DNA of 64,000 nucleotides, taken from an uncultured Rhodopila sp. GTDB taxonomy: Bacteria > Pseudomonadota > Alphaproteobacteria > Acetobacterales > Acetobacteraceae. The stretch spans positions 1 to 64,000 of the forward strand of contig CAIZFE010000004.1 in NCBI GenBank assembly GCA_903932145.1, given 5' to 3'. The notes beneath the pieces are model-generated. The model had not been told where the DNA came from. It saw only the letters and a program-made list of their open reading frames with translations, and did not search any database. Both the position numbers and the translations under genes were made by a program. Of this stretch, positions 7,925 through 16,477 are shown piece by piece. Each line of letters starts with the position of its first letter. Positions within the stretch are counted from its first letter, which is position 1.

Positions 7925-10428
7925 TCAACACCCTGCGTCACCCCGTCCTCGTCGTGCTGCTTGTCCTGATCGGCCTGACAGGCTTGTGGCACCTGATCGG
8001 CGCACCCATCGGCCTGATCACCCAAATCGCGATCTACACGCTGTACGGCGCGGGTGTCTGCGTGCTGGTCAGCTACACCGGCCTGGTGCCGTTCGGCGCC
8101 TCGGTCTTCTTCGGTTGCGCCAGCTATGCGGTCGCCTTCGTCATGCTGCGTGGCGCCCCGAACGAGATCGTCGCGTTGATTGCGTGCGTTGCTTTCTCCA
8201 TGGTCCTGGCCGCCGTCATCGCGCTGATCATCCTGCGCCGCCGTGGCTTGTATTTCTCGCTGCTGACACTGGCGTTTTCACAGATCGCGTTCGAGATCGC
8301 GTTCAAATGGACCGACGTCACGGGTGGCGAGAACGGGCTGCAAGGCGTGCCCCGCCCGATCTTTACCAGCGCCTGGTCGTTTCATGCGTTCACCATCGTC
8401 ACCGTCTGCCTCGGCATGGGGCTGCTGTGGCGCATCGCGCACTCACCGTTCGGCCGCTCATTGCAGGCACTGCGAGATAATGAACAGCGCGCGCAAAGTC
8501 TCGGCTACGACACGTTCAAGCTGAAGTTCGTATCATTCGTGCTGATGGGCGGCGTGGTCGGTTACGCCGGTGGCCTGCTCGCCTTCATGATCAACGGCGC
8601 CTATGCCGACAATCTGAGCTGGCAGCATGCCGGTGACTCGTTGCTGATGGCGGTGCTGGGCGGGGTGCATCACTTCCTCGGCCCGTTGTGGGGTGCGATC
8701 GCGTTCATCCTGCTGGAGGACCGCCTGTCCGCTATCACCGAAAGCTGGTGGCTGATCTTCGCGCCGATCGTGATTCTGTTCGCTTTGGCATCACCCGAAG
8801 GCATGCAGGGCCTGCTGTTCCGCGTCATGCGGCGCGACGACTGGACCCTGACCCGCAAACGCATTCCGGCGCGCCCAGCGGTGATTGAGCCCTATCAGGC
8901 GACCGGCGCGAAGATGGATCCGACGAAGCCGATCCTGACGGTGACCGGTCTGCACAAGCGGTTCGGCTCGCTGGTGGTGGCGACCGACCTCAATCTCCAG
9001 GTGTATCCGTATAAGCTGCACAGCTTCATCGGGCCGAACGGCGCGGGCAAGACGACGTTCTTCAACATGCTGACCGGCATTCTGAAACCCAACGCCGGCA
9101 GCCTGGAGTTCGACGGCCACGACATCACCAACCTGCCCGTCCACAAGCGCATCCGGCTCGGTTTGTCGCGATCGTTCCAGATTCTGAGCGTGTTCCCCAA
9201 CCTGACCGCGTTCGAGAATGTCCGTGTCGCGGTGCAGGCGCAGGACAAACGCGCCTGGAGCCTGTGGCGTGACGCATACGACCACGACGACCTCAATGCC
9301 CGCACATGGTCGTTGCTGGCCGCCGTCGGGCTGGAAGACCGAGCCGCCGATCCGTGCGCGAATTTGGGGCACGGCCAGCGACGGTTGTTGGAGATCGCGA
9401 TCTCCCTGGCCACCGATGCCAAGCTGTTGCTGTTGGACGAGCCATTGGCCGGTCTGGCGGAATCCGATCGGGTGGTGGTCAGCGCGCTGATCCGCAAGCT
9501 GGCCGACTCCTACGCCGTGCTGCTGATCGAACATGATATCGATCGCGTGCTGGCGTTGTCCGACCGCATCACCGTGCTGCACCAGGGCCGTCTGATCGCC
9601 GACGGCAAGCCCGCCGAGGTCGGCAGCAACCCCGAGGTCATCACCGCCTACATGGGCGCCGAACGGATCGTGCCGCCGCCGGCTCCGTCCGAGGCGGATC
9701 GGGCCGCGCATGCCGCCAGCAAACCGATCCTGGTGGTGGAGAAGCTGCGTGCCGGTTATGCGGGCAGCACGGTGCTGGAAGATCTGTCGTTGATTGTCCA
9801 CGAAGGCGAGGCGGTGGCTTTGCTGGGACGTAACGGTGTTGGCAAGACGACAACGCTGCGCGCCATTACGGGGACAGTGCGATCAAGCAGTGGCTCGATT
9901 ACGCTGGACGGTGGGGTGATTACCAACGCGCGGCCGTACGAGATCAACCAGAAGGGGATCTCGCTGGTGCCTGAAGGACGGCGGTTGTTCCCGAACCTGA
10001 CGGTGCTGGACAATCTGCGGCTGGCGATGCGGCCGGGCGGGGCGTCGCTGGACGACGTCTATGCGTTATTTCCGAAACTGAAGATCCTGCAAAAGTCGAA
10101 GGCGGAAAGCCTGTCGGGTGGCGAGCGGCAGATGCTGGCGATCGCCCGGGCGCTGATGGTGCCGGCAAAGCTGATCCTGCTGGATGAGCCGTTCGAGGGT
10201 CTGGCACCGGCCATCGTCAAGGAAGTGATGGACGCGCTGGCTCAGTTGCGCGGCCGGGTGGCGATGGTGATCGTCGAGCATCACGCCGAGACGGTGCTGC
10301 CGCTGGTGGACCGGGCGTATGTGCTGGTGAACGGACAGGTGGCGTTCGAGGGTACGGCGAAGTCGCTGGAGGACGATCCGGAGTTGCAGGCGCGGTTGCT
10401 GGGCGTGGTGCAGAAGGACGCGGCGTAA
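7921..10428 (+). CDS. Single-chain LivM-LivG-LivF: permease fused to two ABC ATPases
   Basis: One 835-residue polypeptide combines three subunits that are normally separate. Residues about 1-300 are a LivM permease (hydrophobic helices, RRRGLYFSLLTLAFSQ, GGENGLQG, GPLWGAI). Residues about 338-590 are a LivG ATPase with Walker A GPNGAGKTTFF, a degenerate signature LGHGQRR and Walker B LLLLDEPLAGL. Residues about 605-835 are a LivF ATPase with Walker A GRNGVGKTTT, signature LSGGERQ and Walker B LILLDEPFEGL. The frame is open throughout, with no internal stop or frameshift. It starts at ATG 7921 inside the livH stop. With LivH and the two binding proteins it makes a complete transporter. Confidence 0.92.
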   Translation: MINTLRHPVLVVLLVLIGLTGLWHLIGAPIGLITQIAIYTLYGAGVCVLVSYTGLVPFGASVFFGCASYAVAFVMLRGAPNEIVALIACVAFSMVLAAVIALIILRRRGLYFSLLTLAFSQIAFEIAFKWTDVTGGENGLQGVPRPIFTSAWSFHAFTIVTVCLGMGLLWRIAHSPFGRSLQALRDNEQRAQSLGYDTFKLKFVSFVLMGGVVGYAGGLLAFMINGAYADNLSWQHAGDSLLMAVLGGVHHFLGPLWGAIAFILLEDRLSAITESWWLIFAPIVILFALASPEGMQGLLFRVMRRDDWTLTRKRIPARPAVIEPYQATGAKMDPTKPILTVTGLHKRFGSLVVATDLNLQVYPYKLHSFIGPNGAGKTTFFNMLTGILKPNAGSLEFDGHDITNLPVHKRIRLGLSRSFQILSVFPNLTAFENVRVAVQAQDKRAWSLWRDAYDHDDLNARTWSLLAAVGLEDRAADPCANLGHGQRRLLEIAISLATDAKLLLLDEPLAGLAESDRVVVSALIRKLADSYAVLLIEHDIDRVLALSDRITVLHQGRLIADGKPAEVGSNPEVITAYMGAERIVPPPAPSEADRAAHAASKPILVVEKLRAGYAGSTVLEDLSLIVHEGEAVALLGRNGVGKTTTLRAITGTVRSSSGSITLDGGVITNARPYEINQKGISLVPEGRRLFPNLTVLDNLRLAMRPGGASLDDVYALFPKLKILQKSKAESLSGGERQMLAIARALMVPAKLILLDEPFEGLAPAIVKEVMDALAQLRGRVAMVIVEHHAETVLPLVDRAYVLVNGQVAFEGTAKSLEDDPELQARLLGVVQKDAA

Positions 10429-10451
10429 CAACCGCTCGGATACTCCACATC

Positions 10452-10482
10452 CGTCTTGGCCCGGCTTGTCCGGGCCAAGACG
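10452..10482. terminator. Strong hairpin between convergent genes
   Basis: CGTCTTGGCCCGG (10452-10464) is perfectly complementary to CCGGGCCAAGACG (10470-10482) around a 5-base loop. It lies 23 bases after the LivMGF stop and 156 bases before the hrpB stop, in the convergent gap, so a bidirectional transcript-end role is likely. There is no T-run on either side. The right arm sequence recurs near 15756-15770, so it also belongs to the dispersed repeat set. Confidence 0.5.
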
Positions 10483-10638
10483 ATGGGGTGCGGGAGTCGG
10501 CATCAACGGCCGGTGGTACAGGGCCGCGCAGCCTACCTGACCGCGCCAATATCGTCATGGCGGGCGACGGGCCGCCATCAACGTCTTTCTGGAAAACCGG
10601 GGGTGAATGACGCAGGCCGGGTGGGCGAACCGAGCCTC

Positions 10639-13077
10639 CTATCGCGGCGCCGTCTCCGGCGGACGGCCGCCATCTTCCGGCCAGTTGTGCCGCGGGTAGC
10701 GCCCACGCATGTCCCGCCGAGCATCGGCCCAGGCGCCTTTCCAGAAGCCGGCCAGATCTGACGTGACCGCGATCGGCCGCCCGGCAGGGGAGAGCAGCGC
10801 GATCCGCAGCGGAATCTGGCCGTTGGCGAGCAACGGCGTCGTCGCCAACCCGTAGAACGCCTGCGCCTTCGCGGCGGCCAGCGGCGAACCCTCGGTATAA
10901 TCGATCGCGGCACGGCCTCCGGGTAGCGGCAGATGGGTCGGCAGGTCGCGGTCCAGGCGCGACGCAAGGTCCCAAGCCATGGCGCCGCGCAGGATGCCGT
11001 GCAGATCCAGTTTGGCGATGTCTGACAGCCTGGTAACGCCGGCCAGAAACGGCGTCAGCCACGCCTGGATCGTCGTTTTCAGTCCGAGGTCGGAGAGGTC
11101 CGGCCAACCCGCATCCGCTTCAATCCCCCGCATCAGGGCGACGCGCGCCTGAAGTTGGCGGGTCGCATCGGTCCAGGGCAACGGGCGAAGATCCTGCGCG
11201 GCCACAACGTTCGCCAGCGCCTCGGCGATCAGCGACGGATCGCCGGCCTCGGTGCGATCGGACAGGATCAGCGCACCCAGACGGCGGCGGCGGCGCACCA
11301 GCACCGTGCCTGTCGTTGAGTCGAAGCCCGATTCCACTTGTTCGGTCACCCTCACGGTCAGCGACGACGGCAGCGCGTCGGGGTCGAGCGTCGCGGCCAA
11401 CCGGATGCGTGACGCGGTTTTCAGTTCCAGCGACGCGGCGACCAGCAACCCGGCTTTTGACAGCGGATCGGTGACCGGGATGCGCGCGCTGCCGCCGCCG
11501 GAGAGGCGGAACGACCCCGGCTCGCCGCGCCGCTGGGCGATGCGATCGGGGAACGCGGCGGCGAGCAACGGGCCGGGTTCGCCAAAGGCCTCGGTGTTGC
11601 GGGGCACGCGCATGCGGCGGCGGTATTGGTCGGAGGTTTGGCGGATGCGGTGCAACACGCCCCGGTCGGCATTCGGGTCGCCGTGCGCGATGGCGTTCAG
11701 GCGGGTGGTGATATCGGCGGGTGCTTCCTGGCCGCGCAGCGGGTCGCGCTCCTCCAGCAGGGCGGCGAGATCGGCGGCCAGGGCAGCCTGTTCGTTGCTG
11801 CCGGCGGCCAGCATCATCGCCGCCAGCCGCGGATGGGCGCCAATCCGAGCCATTTCGCGGCCGGTGGTGGTGATGCGGTCTTCGGGGTCGAGCGCGCCCA
11901 GGTCTTTCAGTAATGCGGCGGCGGCGGCCAACGCTCCGGCCGGCGGTTTGTCCTGGAAGGCCAGATCGGCCGGAGCGGTGCCCCAGGCGGCGCATTCCAG
12001 GACCAGTCCGGATAGTTCGGCCTCCAGGATTTCCGGGCGGTCGAAGGCGGGGAGGCCGCGGTGCATGGCTGGCGACCAGACGCGGATGGCGGTTCCGGGC
12101 GCCTCACGGCCCGCACGACCGGAGCGTTGGTCGGCGGCGGCGCGGGAAATACGGGCGGTGGTCAGGCGGGTCAGGCCGGTCGCCGGGTCAAGCCGCGGAG
12201 TGCGGCGCCAGCCTCCGTCCACCACGATGCGGACACCGGGGACGGTCAGCGAGGTTTCCGCGATCGACGTGGCCAGCACCACCCGGCGGGTCTCGGCCGG
12301 ACGCAGGGCGCGGTCCTGTTCGGCGGGCGGCAGGTCGCCGTGCAGCGGCAGGACCAGGGCGCCGCAATTGTCCAGCGCGGACTGGACCCGGCGGATTTCG
12401 GCCATGCCGGGAAGGAAGGCGAGGATGTCGCCCTGATGCTGCGCCAGGGCCGCGCGGATGGCGCGGGCAACGGCATCGGACAGGTCGCGGATATGCGGGA
12501 TGTCGCGGGCTTGGTGCTCGACGGTGATCGGGTACTGCCGGCCGGCGCTTTCGATCACCTCGGCGTCCATCAGGCCGGACAGGCGGGCGCCGTCGGCCGT
12601 GGCGGACATGGCGAGCAGCCGGAGTTCCGGCCGTAGCATGCGTTGCAGGTCGAGGCACAACGCCAGGCCCAAATCGGATTCCAGCGAGCGTTCGTGGATT
12701 TCGTCCAGGATCACCGCGGCGACGCCGTCCAGGCCGGGATCGGATTGCAGGCGGCGGAGCAGCAGGCCCTCGGTGATGACCTCCACGCGGGTTTCGGCCG
12801 AACCGGCGCCATCGAGCCGGGTGCGGTAGCCGATCGTTTGTCCCACCGGCTGGCCGATCAACGACGCCATCCGCGTCGCCGCCGCTCGGGTTGCCAGGCG
12901 GCGGGGTTCCAGCATCAGGATGCGGCCGTCGCCGCGCCACGGGGCGTCGAGCAGGGCCAGCGGCACCAGCGTGGTCTTGCCGGCGCCGGGCGGGGCAACG
13001 AGCACGGCGTTGCGGCCGGCGTTCAGCACGGCATGCAGGGCGGGAAGGGCGTCGGAAACGGGGAGGTTCAGGGGCAC
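10639..13077 (-). CDS. hrpB: ATP-dependent RNA helicase HrpB
   Basis: DExH-box superfamily 2 helicase of the HrpA/HrpB class. Visible motifs: Walker A PPGAGKTT near residue 30, DEIHERSLESD (motif II plus the HrpB-type extension) near 130, SATAD, and motif VI QRSGRAGR near 310, then HA2 and the long C-terminal HrpB domain ending WPED. I use the GTG at 13077 (VPLNLPVSDALPAL), which matches where family proteins begin; a longer frame to 13194 adds 39 uncharacteristic residues. About 812 residues, normal for HrpB. Its cellular RNA substrate is not well established in the family. Monocistronic, convergent with the transporter genes. Confidence 0.93.
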   Translation of the reverse strand: MPLNLPVSDALPALHAVLNAGRNAVLVAPPGAGKTTLVPLALLDAPWRGDGRILMLEPRRLATRAAATRMASLIGQPVGQTIGYRTRLDGAGSAETRVEVITEGLLLRRLQSDPGLDGVAAVILDEIHERSLESDLGLALCLDLQRMLRPELRLLAMSATADGARLSGLMDAEVIESAGRQYPITVEHQARDIPHIRDLSDAVARAIRAALAQHQGDILAFLPGMAEIRRVQSALDNCGALVLPLHGDLPPAEQDRALRPAETRRVVLATSIAETSLTVPGVRIVVDGGWRRTPRLDPATGLTRLTTARISRAAADQRSGRAGREAPGTAIRVWSPAMHRGLPAFDRPEILEAELSGLVLECAAWGTAPADLAFQDKPPAGALAAAAALLKDLGALDPEDRITTTGREMARIGAHPRLAAMMLAAGSNEQAALAADLAALLEERDPLRGQEAPADITTRLNAIAHGDPNADRGVLHRIRQTSDQYRRRMRVPRNTEAFGEPGPLLAAAFPDRIAQRRGEPGSFRLSGGGSARIPVTDPLSKAGLLVAASLELKTASRIRLAATLDPDALPSSLTVRVTEQVESGFDSTTGTVLVRRRRRLGALILSDRTEAGDPSLIAEALANVVAAQDLRPLPWTDATRQLQARVALMRGIEADAGWPDLSDLGLKTTIQAWLTPFLAGVTRLSDIAKLDLHGILRGAMAWDLASRLDRDLPTHLPLPGGRAAIDYTEGSPLAAAKAQAFYGLATTPLLANGQIPLRIALLSPAGRPIAVTSDLAGFWKGAWADARRDMRGRYPRHNWPEDGGRPPETAPR

Positions 13078-13215
13078 GGTGGGCGTGTGATAGCCGGTTC
13101 GCGGGGCTGCGTCATAATTAGCTGGCCAGAAGCGCTTCCGGCTTTTCAAATCGTGGGACGGCGTCTGATTGCACGGGTCGATGCCCTCACACACGAGAGG
13201 GCGGCGCGGGACTGG

Positions 13216-13506
13216 TTACCCGAACCGCCTGACCGGCATGGGCGGCACGGGGTCGCGGCCCATGCGGAGGTTCCAGTAGGCCCAGGATCGTGCATCGATG
13301 ATCCCTGGCGGGGCGTTGTCCAGAGCCTCGCGGAAATCGTCGTCCGAAACGTAAGGGCGGAGTGCCCGCAGGTCGTCCGGCGTTGCTCGGTTCATCACGT
13401 AGGCCATGAAGCGGATCGGGTCGCCGAGGGCCCGGGCCGGCGGCTCGAACCAGATGATCCGGCGGGCGAGGGCTTCGGTTTCGGGGTTGACGGGGATAGG
13501 TTTCAT
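13216..13506 (-). CDS. Small protein of an uncharacterised family paired with a HicB-like protein
   Basis: 96 residues with a distinctive conserved-looking core: RRIIWFEPPARALGDPIRFMAY, then a helical region ending FREALDNAPPGIIDARSWAYWN and a C-terminal PPMPVRRFG. I have seen similar small proteins beside nucleotidyltransferase or toxin-antitoxin genes in alphaproteobacteria, but I cannot name a function. Its ATG overlaps the stop of the HicB-like gene (13503-13506), so the two are translationally coupled and probably work together. The aromatic and Pro-rich conserved segments suggest a compact protein-protein interaction fold. Could be a toxin, antitoxin or regulator. Confidence 0.7.
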   Translation of the reverse strand: MKPIPVNPETEALARRIIWFEPPARALGDPIRFMAYVMNRATPDDLRALRPYVSDDDFREALDNAPPGIIDARSWAYWNLRMGRDPVPPMPVRRFG

Positions 13507-13715
13507 GCGCCGGGGCCGTCTTTATGCGCGTCGGAGTCGATCCTGTTATCGCGGCGATAGGCGAGGACCATGCGGATTGTCTCCTCGGCCATGGCGAGCG
13601 CTTCGGCCTCAGTGTCGCCTTCGGTCACGACCTCCGGGAGAGCCGGGACATGCACGGTGAAGCCGCCCTCGGGCTGCGGTTCAAGAACGACGGTGTAGTC
13701 GAATAAGCGGGACAC
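13503..13715 (-). CDS. HicB-family antitoxin-like protein
   Basis: Short protein with the HicB partial RNase-H-like fold: FDYTVVLEPQPEGGFTVHVP, then LPEVVTEGDTEAEALAMAEE and a short helix. I take the GTG at 13715 (VSRLFDYTV), which is where HicB proteins normally begin; the longer frame to 13844 runs through intergenic repeat DNA. 70 residues. No C-terminal ribbon-helix-helix domain is visible, so DNA binding may be lacking. A canonical HicA toxin is not adjacent; the partner is the unknown 96-residue protein overlapping by 4 bases. Confidence 0.8.
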   Translation of the reverse strand: MSRLFDYTVVLEPQPEGGFTVHVPALPEVVTEGDTEAEALAMAEETIRMVLAYRRDNRIDSDAHKDGPGA

Positions 13716-13800
13716 GGTCTGGTCCTGTATTGGGCGGTTGGTCTTGATATAGTCGGCCGGCTGGTCCGGGCAACCTATGCCGCGACATTGCCGCCACAGG

Positions 13801-13888
13801 TGGCCCGGACGAGCCGGGCCATGACGGATCGGCGGTCTTCGCAACGAATCGAGTGGTTACTCTGGCGAACCAACCGGGCCATGACGGA
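13801..13888. repeat. Dispersed palindromic repeat elements
   Basis: TGGCCCGG (13801-13808) pairs with CCGGGCCA (13814-13821) around ACGAG, followed by TGACGG; a second half-element, CCGGGCCATGACGGA, occurs at 13874-13888. The same CCGGGCCATGACGG core occurs in the repeats at 6801-6888 and 15590-15682. The gap between the HicB-like gene and the ABC permease otherwise holds nothing recognisable. Confidence 0.5.
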
Positions 13889-13914
13889 CATCATTCCGCC
13901 ATTACCCGGCACAA

Positions 13915-14709
13915 TCAGGCCCGCCACCCCAGGAAAAACCGCTCCAGCCGGCCGATCACCCAGGATACCAGCAGACCGAGCACGGACAGGACGACGATGC
14001 CGGCGAGCAGGTTGTCGGTGTCGTAGAGGTTGCCGGCGGACAGGACGAACGCGCCGATGCCGCGTTCGGCGCCGATCATCTCGGCTGCTACCAGTAATAC
14101 GATGGCTATTGAGGTGGTGACCCGGAAGCCGCTTAATATGGCCGGCAGCGCGGCGGGCAGAACGATTTTGCGGATGATCGACCAGTGCGACAGGCCGAAG
14201 CTTTGACCCATGCGGATCAGGCCGCGCGGGACGTTGTCCACGCCCCCGGCTGTCGCGATCACGGTGGGGAAGAAGACGCCGAACGACAGGGTGGCCAGTT
14301 TGGAGCCCTCGCCGATGCCGAACCAGATGATGAACAGGGGAACGAGGGCGATCTTGGGGATCGGGAACAGGGCCGACACGACCGCCATGCCAGGGGAGCG
14401 CAGCGCCGACCACAGGCCGATGGCCAGCCCCATGCCGATCCCGAACACGGTGCCGGTGATCCAGCCGACTGTCAGCCGCATCAGCGACGCGGACAGGTGG
14501 TTCCACAGTTCTCCGCTGATCGTCAGCGCCCAGAGGGCTCTCGCGATGGCGATCGGGGGTGGCAGGAACAGGGTGGGAATGACGCCGGCGGAGGCTCCGG
14601 CTTGCCACAGTAAGATGATCCCGATCAGCGTGGCGGTGGCGGCGGGGGCGGAGTCTTTTGGCGCGAAGCCGCCGCCGCGGAACGGGATGGGGCCGTTAAG
14701 GCGTGACAT
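13915..14709 (-). CDS. ABC transporter permease, nitrate/sulfonate/taurine (SsuC/TauC) family
   Basis: 264-residue inner-membrane permease with about six helices and the BPD_transp_1 cytoplasmic loop: EGSKLATLSFGVFFPTVIATAGG followed by MGQSFGLSHWSIIRKIVLPAALPAI, the EAA-type contact for the ATPase. The N-terminal AATATLIGIILLWQ helix is typical of the SsuC/TauC group. It overlaps the ATPase gene by 14 bases. No periplasmic binding protein lies on either side, so the substrate (sulfonate, nitrate, bicarbonate, pyrimidine precursor or other) cannot be assigned. Confidence 0.88.
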   Translation of the reverse strand: MSRLNGPIPFRGGGFAPKDSAPAATATLIGIILLWQAGASAGVIPTLFLPPPIAIARALWALTISGELWNHLSASLMRLTVGWITGTVFGIGMGLAIGLWSALRSPGMAVVSALFPIPKIALVPLFIIWFGIGEGSKLATLSFGVFFPTVIATAGGVDNVPRGLIRMGQSFGLSHWSIIRKIVLPAALPAILSGFRVTTSIAIVLLVAAEMIGAERGIGAFVLSAGNLYDTDNLLAGIVVLSVLGLLVSWVIGRLERFFLGWRA

Positions 14710-15487
14710 CGATACGCTCCCGTTCGGCGGTGGCGGCGTCGTCGCGGATCATGCGCCACAGGCGTTGTTCCAGCGCGATCAGGTCCGGGTCGGTCGGGGA
14801 GCGGCCGGGCAGCGGCCGGTCCACGCGGATGATGTCGCGGATTTCTCCCGGGCGGCGGGACAGGACCACGATTTGGTGCCCGAGCCGGACGGCCTCGGCG
14901 AGGTTGTGGGTGACATAGATGGTGGTGGTGCCGGCGGCGGTGATGATGGCGGAGAACTCGTCCAGCAGCAGGTCTCTTGTCTGGGCGTCCAAAGCTGACA
15001 GCGGTTCGTCCAGCAGCAGGCAGGCGGGGCGGACGGCCAGGGCGCGGGCGATGCCGACACGCTGGCGCATGCCTCCGGAGAGTTGGCGGGGCCAGGCTTT
15101 GGCGAAGTCGGTGAGGCCGGTCAGGGCGAGGACGTCGGCGACGCGGGTGGCGGTGTCGGCGCGGCTCAGGCGGTCTTCCAGCACCAACGCGACGTTGCCG
15201 GCGACGCTGCGCCAGGGCAGCAGCGAAAAATCCTGGAACACGTAGGTCAGCGGGTTGAGGCAGTTGTCCGGGGTGTCGCCGGCGCAGGTGACGCTGCCCT
15301 CGGTGGGTGCCAGCATGCCGCCCATGATACCCAGAAGAGTGGATTTGCCGCAGCCGGAGGGGCCGACGAGGACGGTGACCTCGCCGGGTTCGGCGGTCAG
15401 GGAGATGGTTTGCAAGACCTGAAGACCGCCGTAGCGATGGCTGACATTTTGCACAGTCAGGCGCAGACCGGTTCGGTTAGCCGGCAT
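14696..15487 (-). CDS. ABC transporter ATPase, SsuB/TauB/NrtD family
   Basis: ATP-hydrolysing partner of the permease gene it overlaps. Walker A VGPSGCGKSTLL, Q-loop YVFQDFSLLPW, signature LSGGMRQR, Walker B ACLLLDEPLSALD and the switch YVTHNLAEA are all present in order. I prefer the ATG at 15487 (MPANRTGLRL), giving 263 residues; a TTG at 15523 would add 12 residues without a better ribosome site. Sits at the promoter-proximal end of the pair, with repeat DNA upstream. Confidence 0.88.
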   Translation of the reverse strand: MPANRTGLRLTVQNVSHRYGGLQVLQTISLTAEPGEVTVLVGPSGCGKSTLLGIMGGMLAPTEGSVTCAGDTPDNCLNPLTYVFQDFSLLPWRSVAGNVALVLEDRLSRADTATRVADVLALTGLTDFAKAWPRQLSGGMRQRVGIARALAVRPACLLLDEPLSALDAQTRDLLLDEFSAIITAAGTTTIYVTHNLAEAVRLGHQIVVLSRRPGEIRDIIRVDRPLPGRSPTDPDLIALEQRLWRMIRDDAATAERERIDVTP

Positions 15488-15589
15488 GGATTGCCGCTCA
15501 ATCCGTGATAGATCGTCGCTCAACCCCGCATGCCCCGGCTCGACCGCAAAGGCATCAACTTAAGCGGTGGGCGGAGAGGATTTGCCCAT

Positions 15590-15682
15590 CCGTCATGGCC
15601 GGGATTGGCCCGGCCATCCACGACTTCCTGTGCCGCCGCCAAGCAAAGTCGTGGGTGACCGGGCCAGGCCCGGTCATGACGG
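15590..15682. repeat. Paired palindromic intergenic repeat (REP/BIME-like), second full copy
   Basis: CCGTCATGGCCGGG near 15590 and CCCGGTCATGACGG near 15682 are the outer ends of a long inverted repeat. Inside are GGCCGGGATTGGCCCGGCC and GTGACCGGGCCAGGCCCGGTC, separated by CCACGACTTCC...GTCGTGG. Organisation matches 6801-6888. The surrounding gap (15488-15794) contains a further half-element, GTCCGGGCCAAGACG near 15756, and no gene. Confidence 0.6.
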
Positions 15683-15794
15683 AGACAAAAAAGCCGCGTC
15701 CGGTAAACGAATTTTCTCCGCATGCCGCTCAAGTGGATGCCTGTGCGGCTCGTCCGGGCCAAGACGAAATTCGACCGATCTGCCTTGGCGTCGC

Positions 15795-16460
15795 CTAAGC
15801 CGGCAGATGTAGCTTTGCGTCCGTCCGCGCCTGCAAATCCTCAAGACTTAGCCCCGGCGCCATGCCCAGCACGACGAACCCGCGATCGGTGACGTCGATC
15901 GTCGCCAGGTTGGTGTAGATGCGCTTCACGGCGCCCGGCGCGGTCAGCGGGTAGGAGCATTTCGTGACCAGCTTCGAAGACCCGTCCTTCGTCGTGTGCT
16001 CCATCAGCACCCACAAGCGCTTGGCACCGGCCGCCAGATCCATCGCGCCGCCAACCGCCGGGGCGGTGTCGTTCTCACTGGTGGCCCAGTTGGCGATGTC
16101 ACCATTGTCGGCGACCTGGAACGCGCCCAGCACGCACAAATCAAGGTGCCCGCCCCTGATCATCGAGAAGCTGTCGGCGTGATGACAGAAACTGCCGCCC
16201 GGCAGCATCGTCACGTACTGCTTGCCGGCATTGATCAGCCAGGGCTCGATCTTGTCCTTCTCCGGCGCCGGTCCCATGCCGAGGACGCCGTTTTCGGAGT
16301 GGAAGATGACTTCCCGGCCGGCGGGCACGTAGTCGGAAATCATTGTGGGAATGCCGATGCCCAGGTTGACGTACCAACCCTCGGGGATGTCGGCGGCGGC
16401 GCGTTGCGCCATCTGCGGACGGGTGAACGGCTTGAACGAAGCGACGGCGGTTTCGGACAT
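15795..16460 (-). CDS. pcaJ: 3-oxoacid/3-oxoadipate CoA-transferase, beta subunit
   Basis: Class I CoA-transferase B subunit, 221 residues. It carries the catalytic glutamate in the SENGVLGMGP motif and the typical GIGIPTMISDYVP start and GGAMDLAAGAKR helix. With the A subunit it moves CoA from succinyl-CoA to 3-oxoadipate (if PcaIJ) or acetoacetate (if ScoAB). The pcaHG genes nearby and the transporter genes upstream in the same operon favour 3-oxoadipate, but sequence alone does not separate the two. The ATG at 16460 has a GGAG nine bases upstream; a TTG at 16481 overlapping the pcaI stop is an alternative. Confidence 0.85.
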   Translation of the reverse strand: MSETAVASFKPFTRPQMAQRAAADIPEGWYVNLGIGIPTMISDYVPAGREVIFHSENGVLGMGPAPEKDKIEPWLINAGKQYVTMLPGGSFCHHADSFSMIRGGHLDLCVLGAFQVADNGDIANWATSENDTAPAVGGAMDLAAGAKRLWVLMEHTTKDGSSKLVTKCSYPLTAPGAVKRIYTNLATIDVTDRGFVVLGMAPGLSLEDLQARTDAKLHLPA

Positions 16461-16477
16461 AACAGGGGTCTCCGAGA

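Noticed and set aside
12643-13560. Plus-strand frame opposite the start of hrpB
   Set aside because: Antisense of the helicase gene; composition is that of a complement frame and no motif is present.
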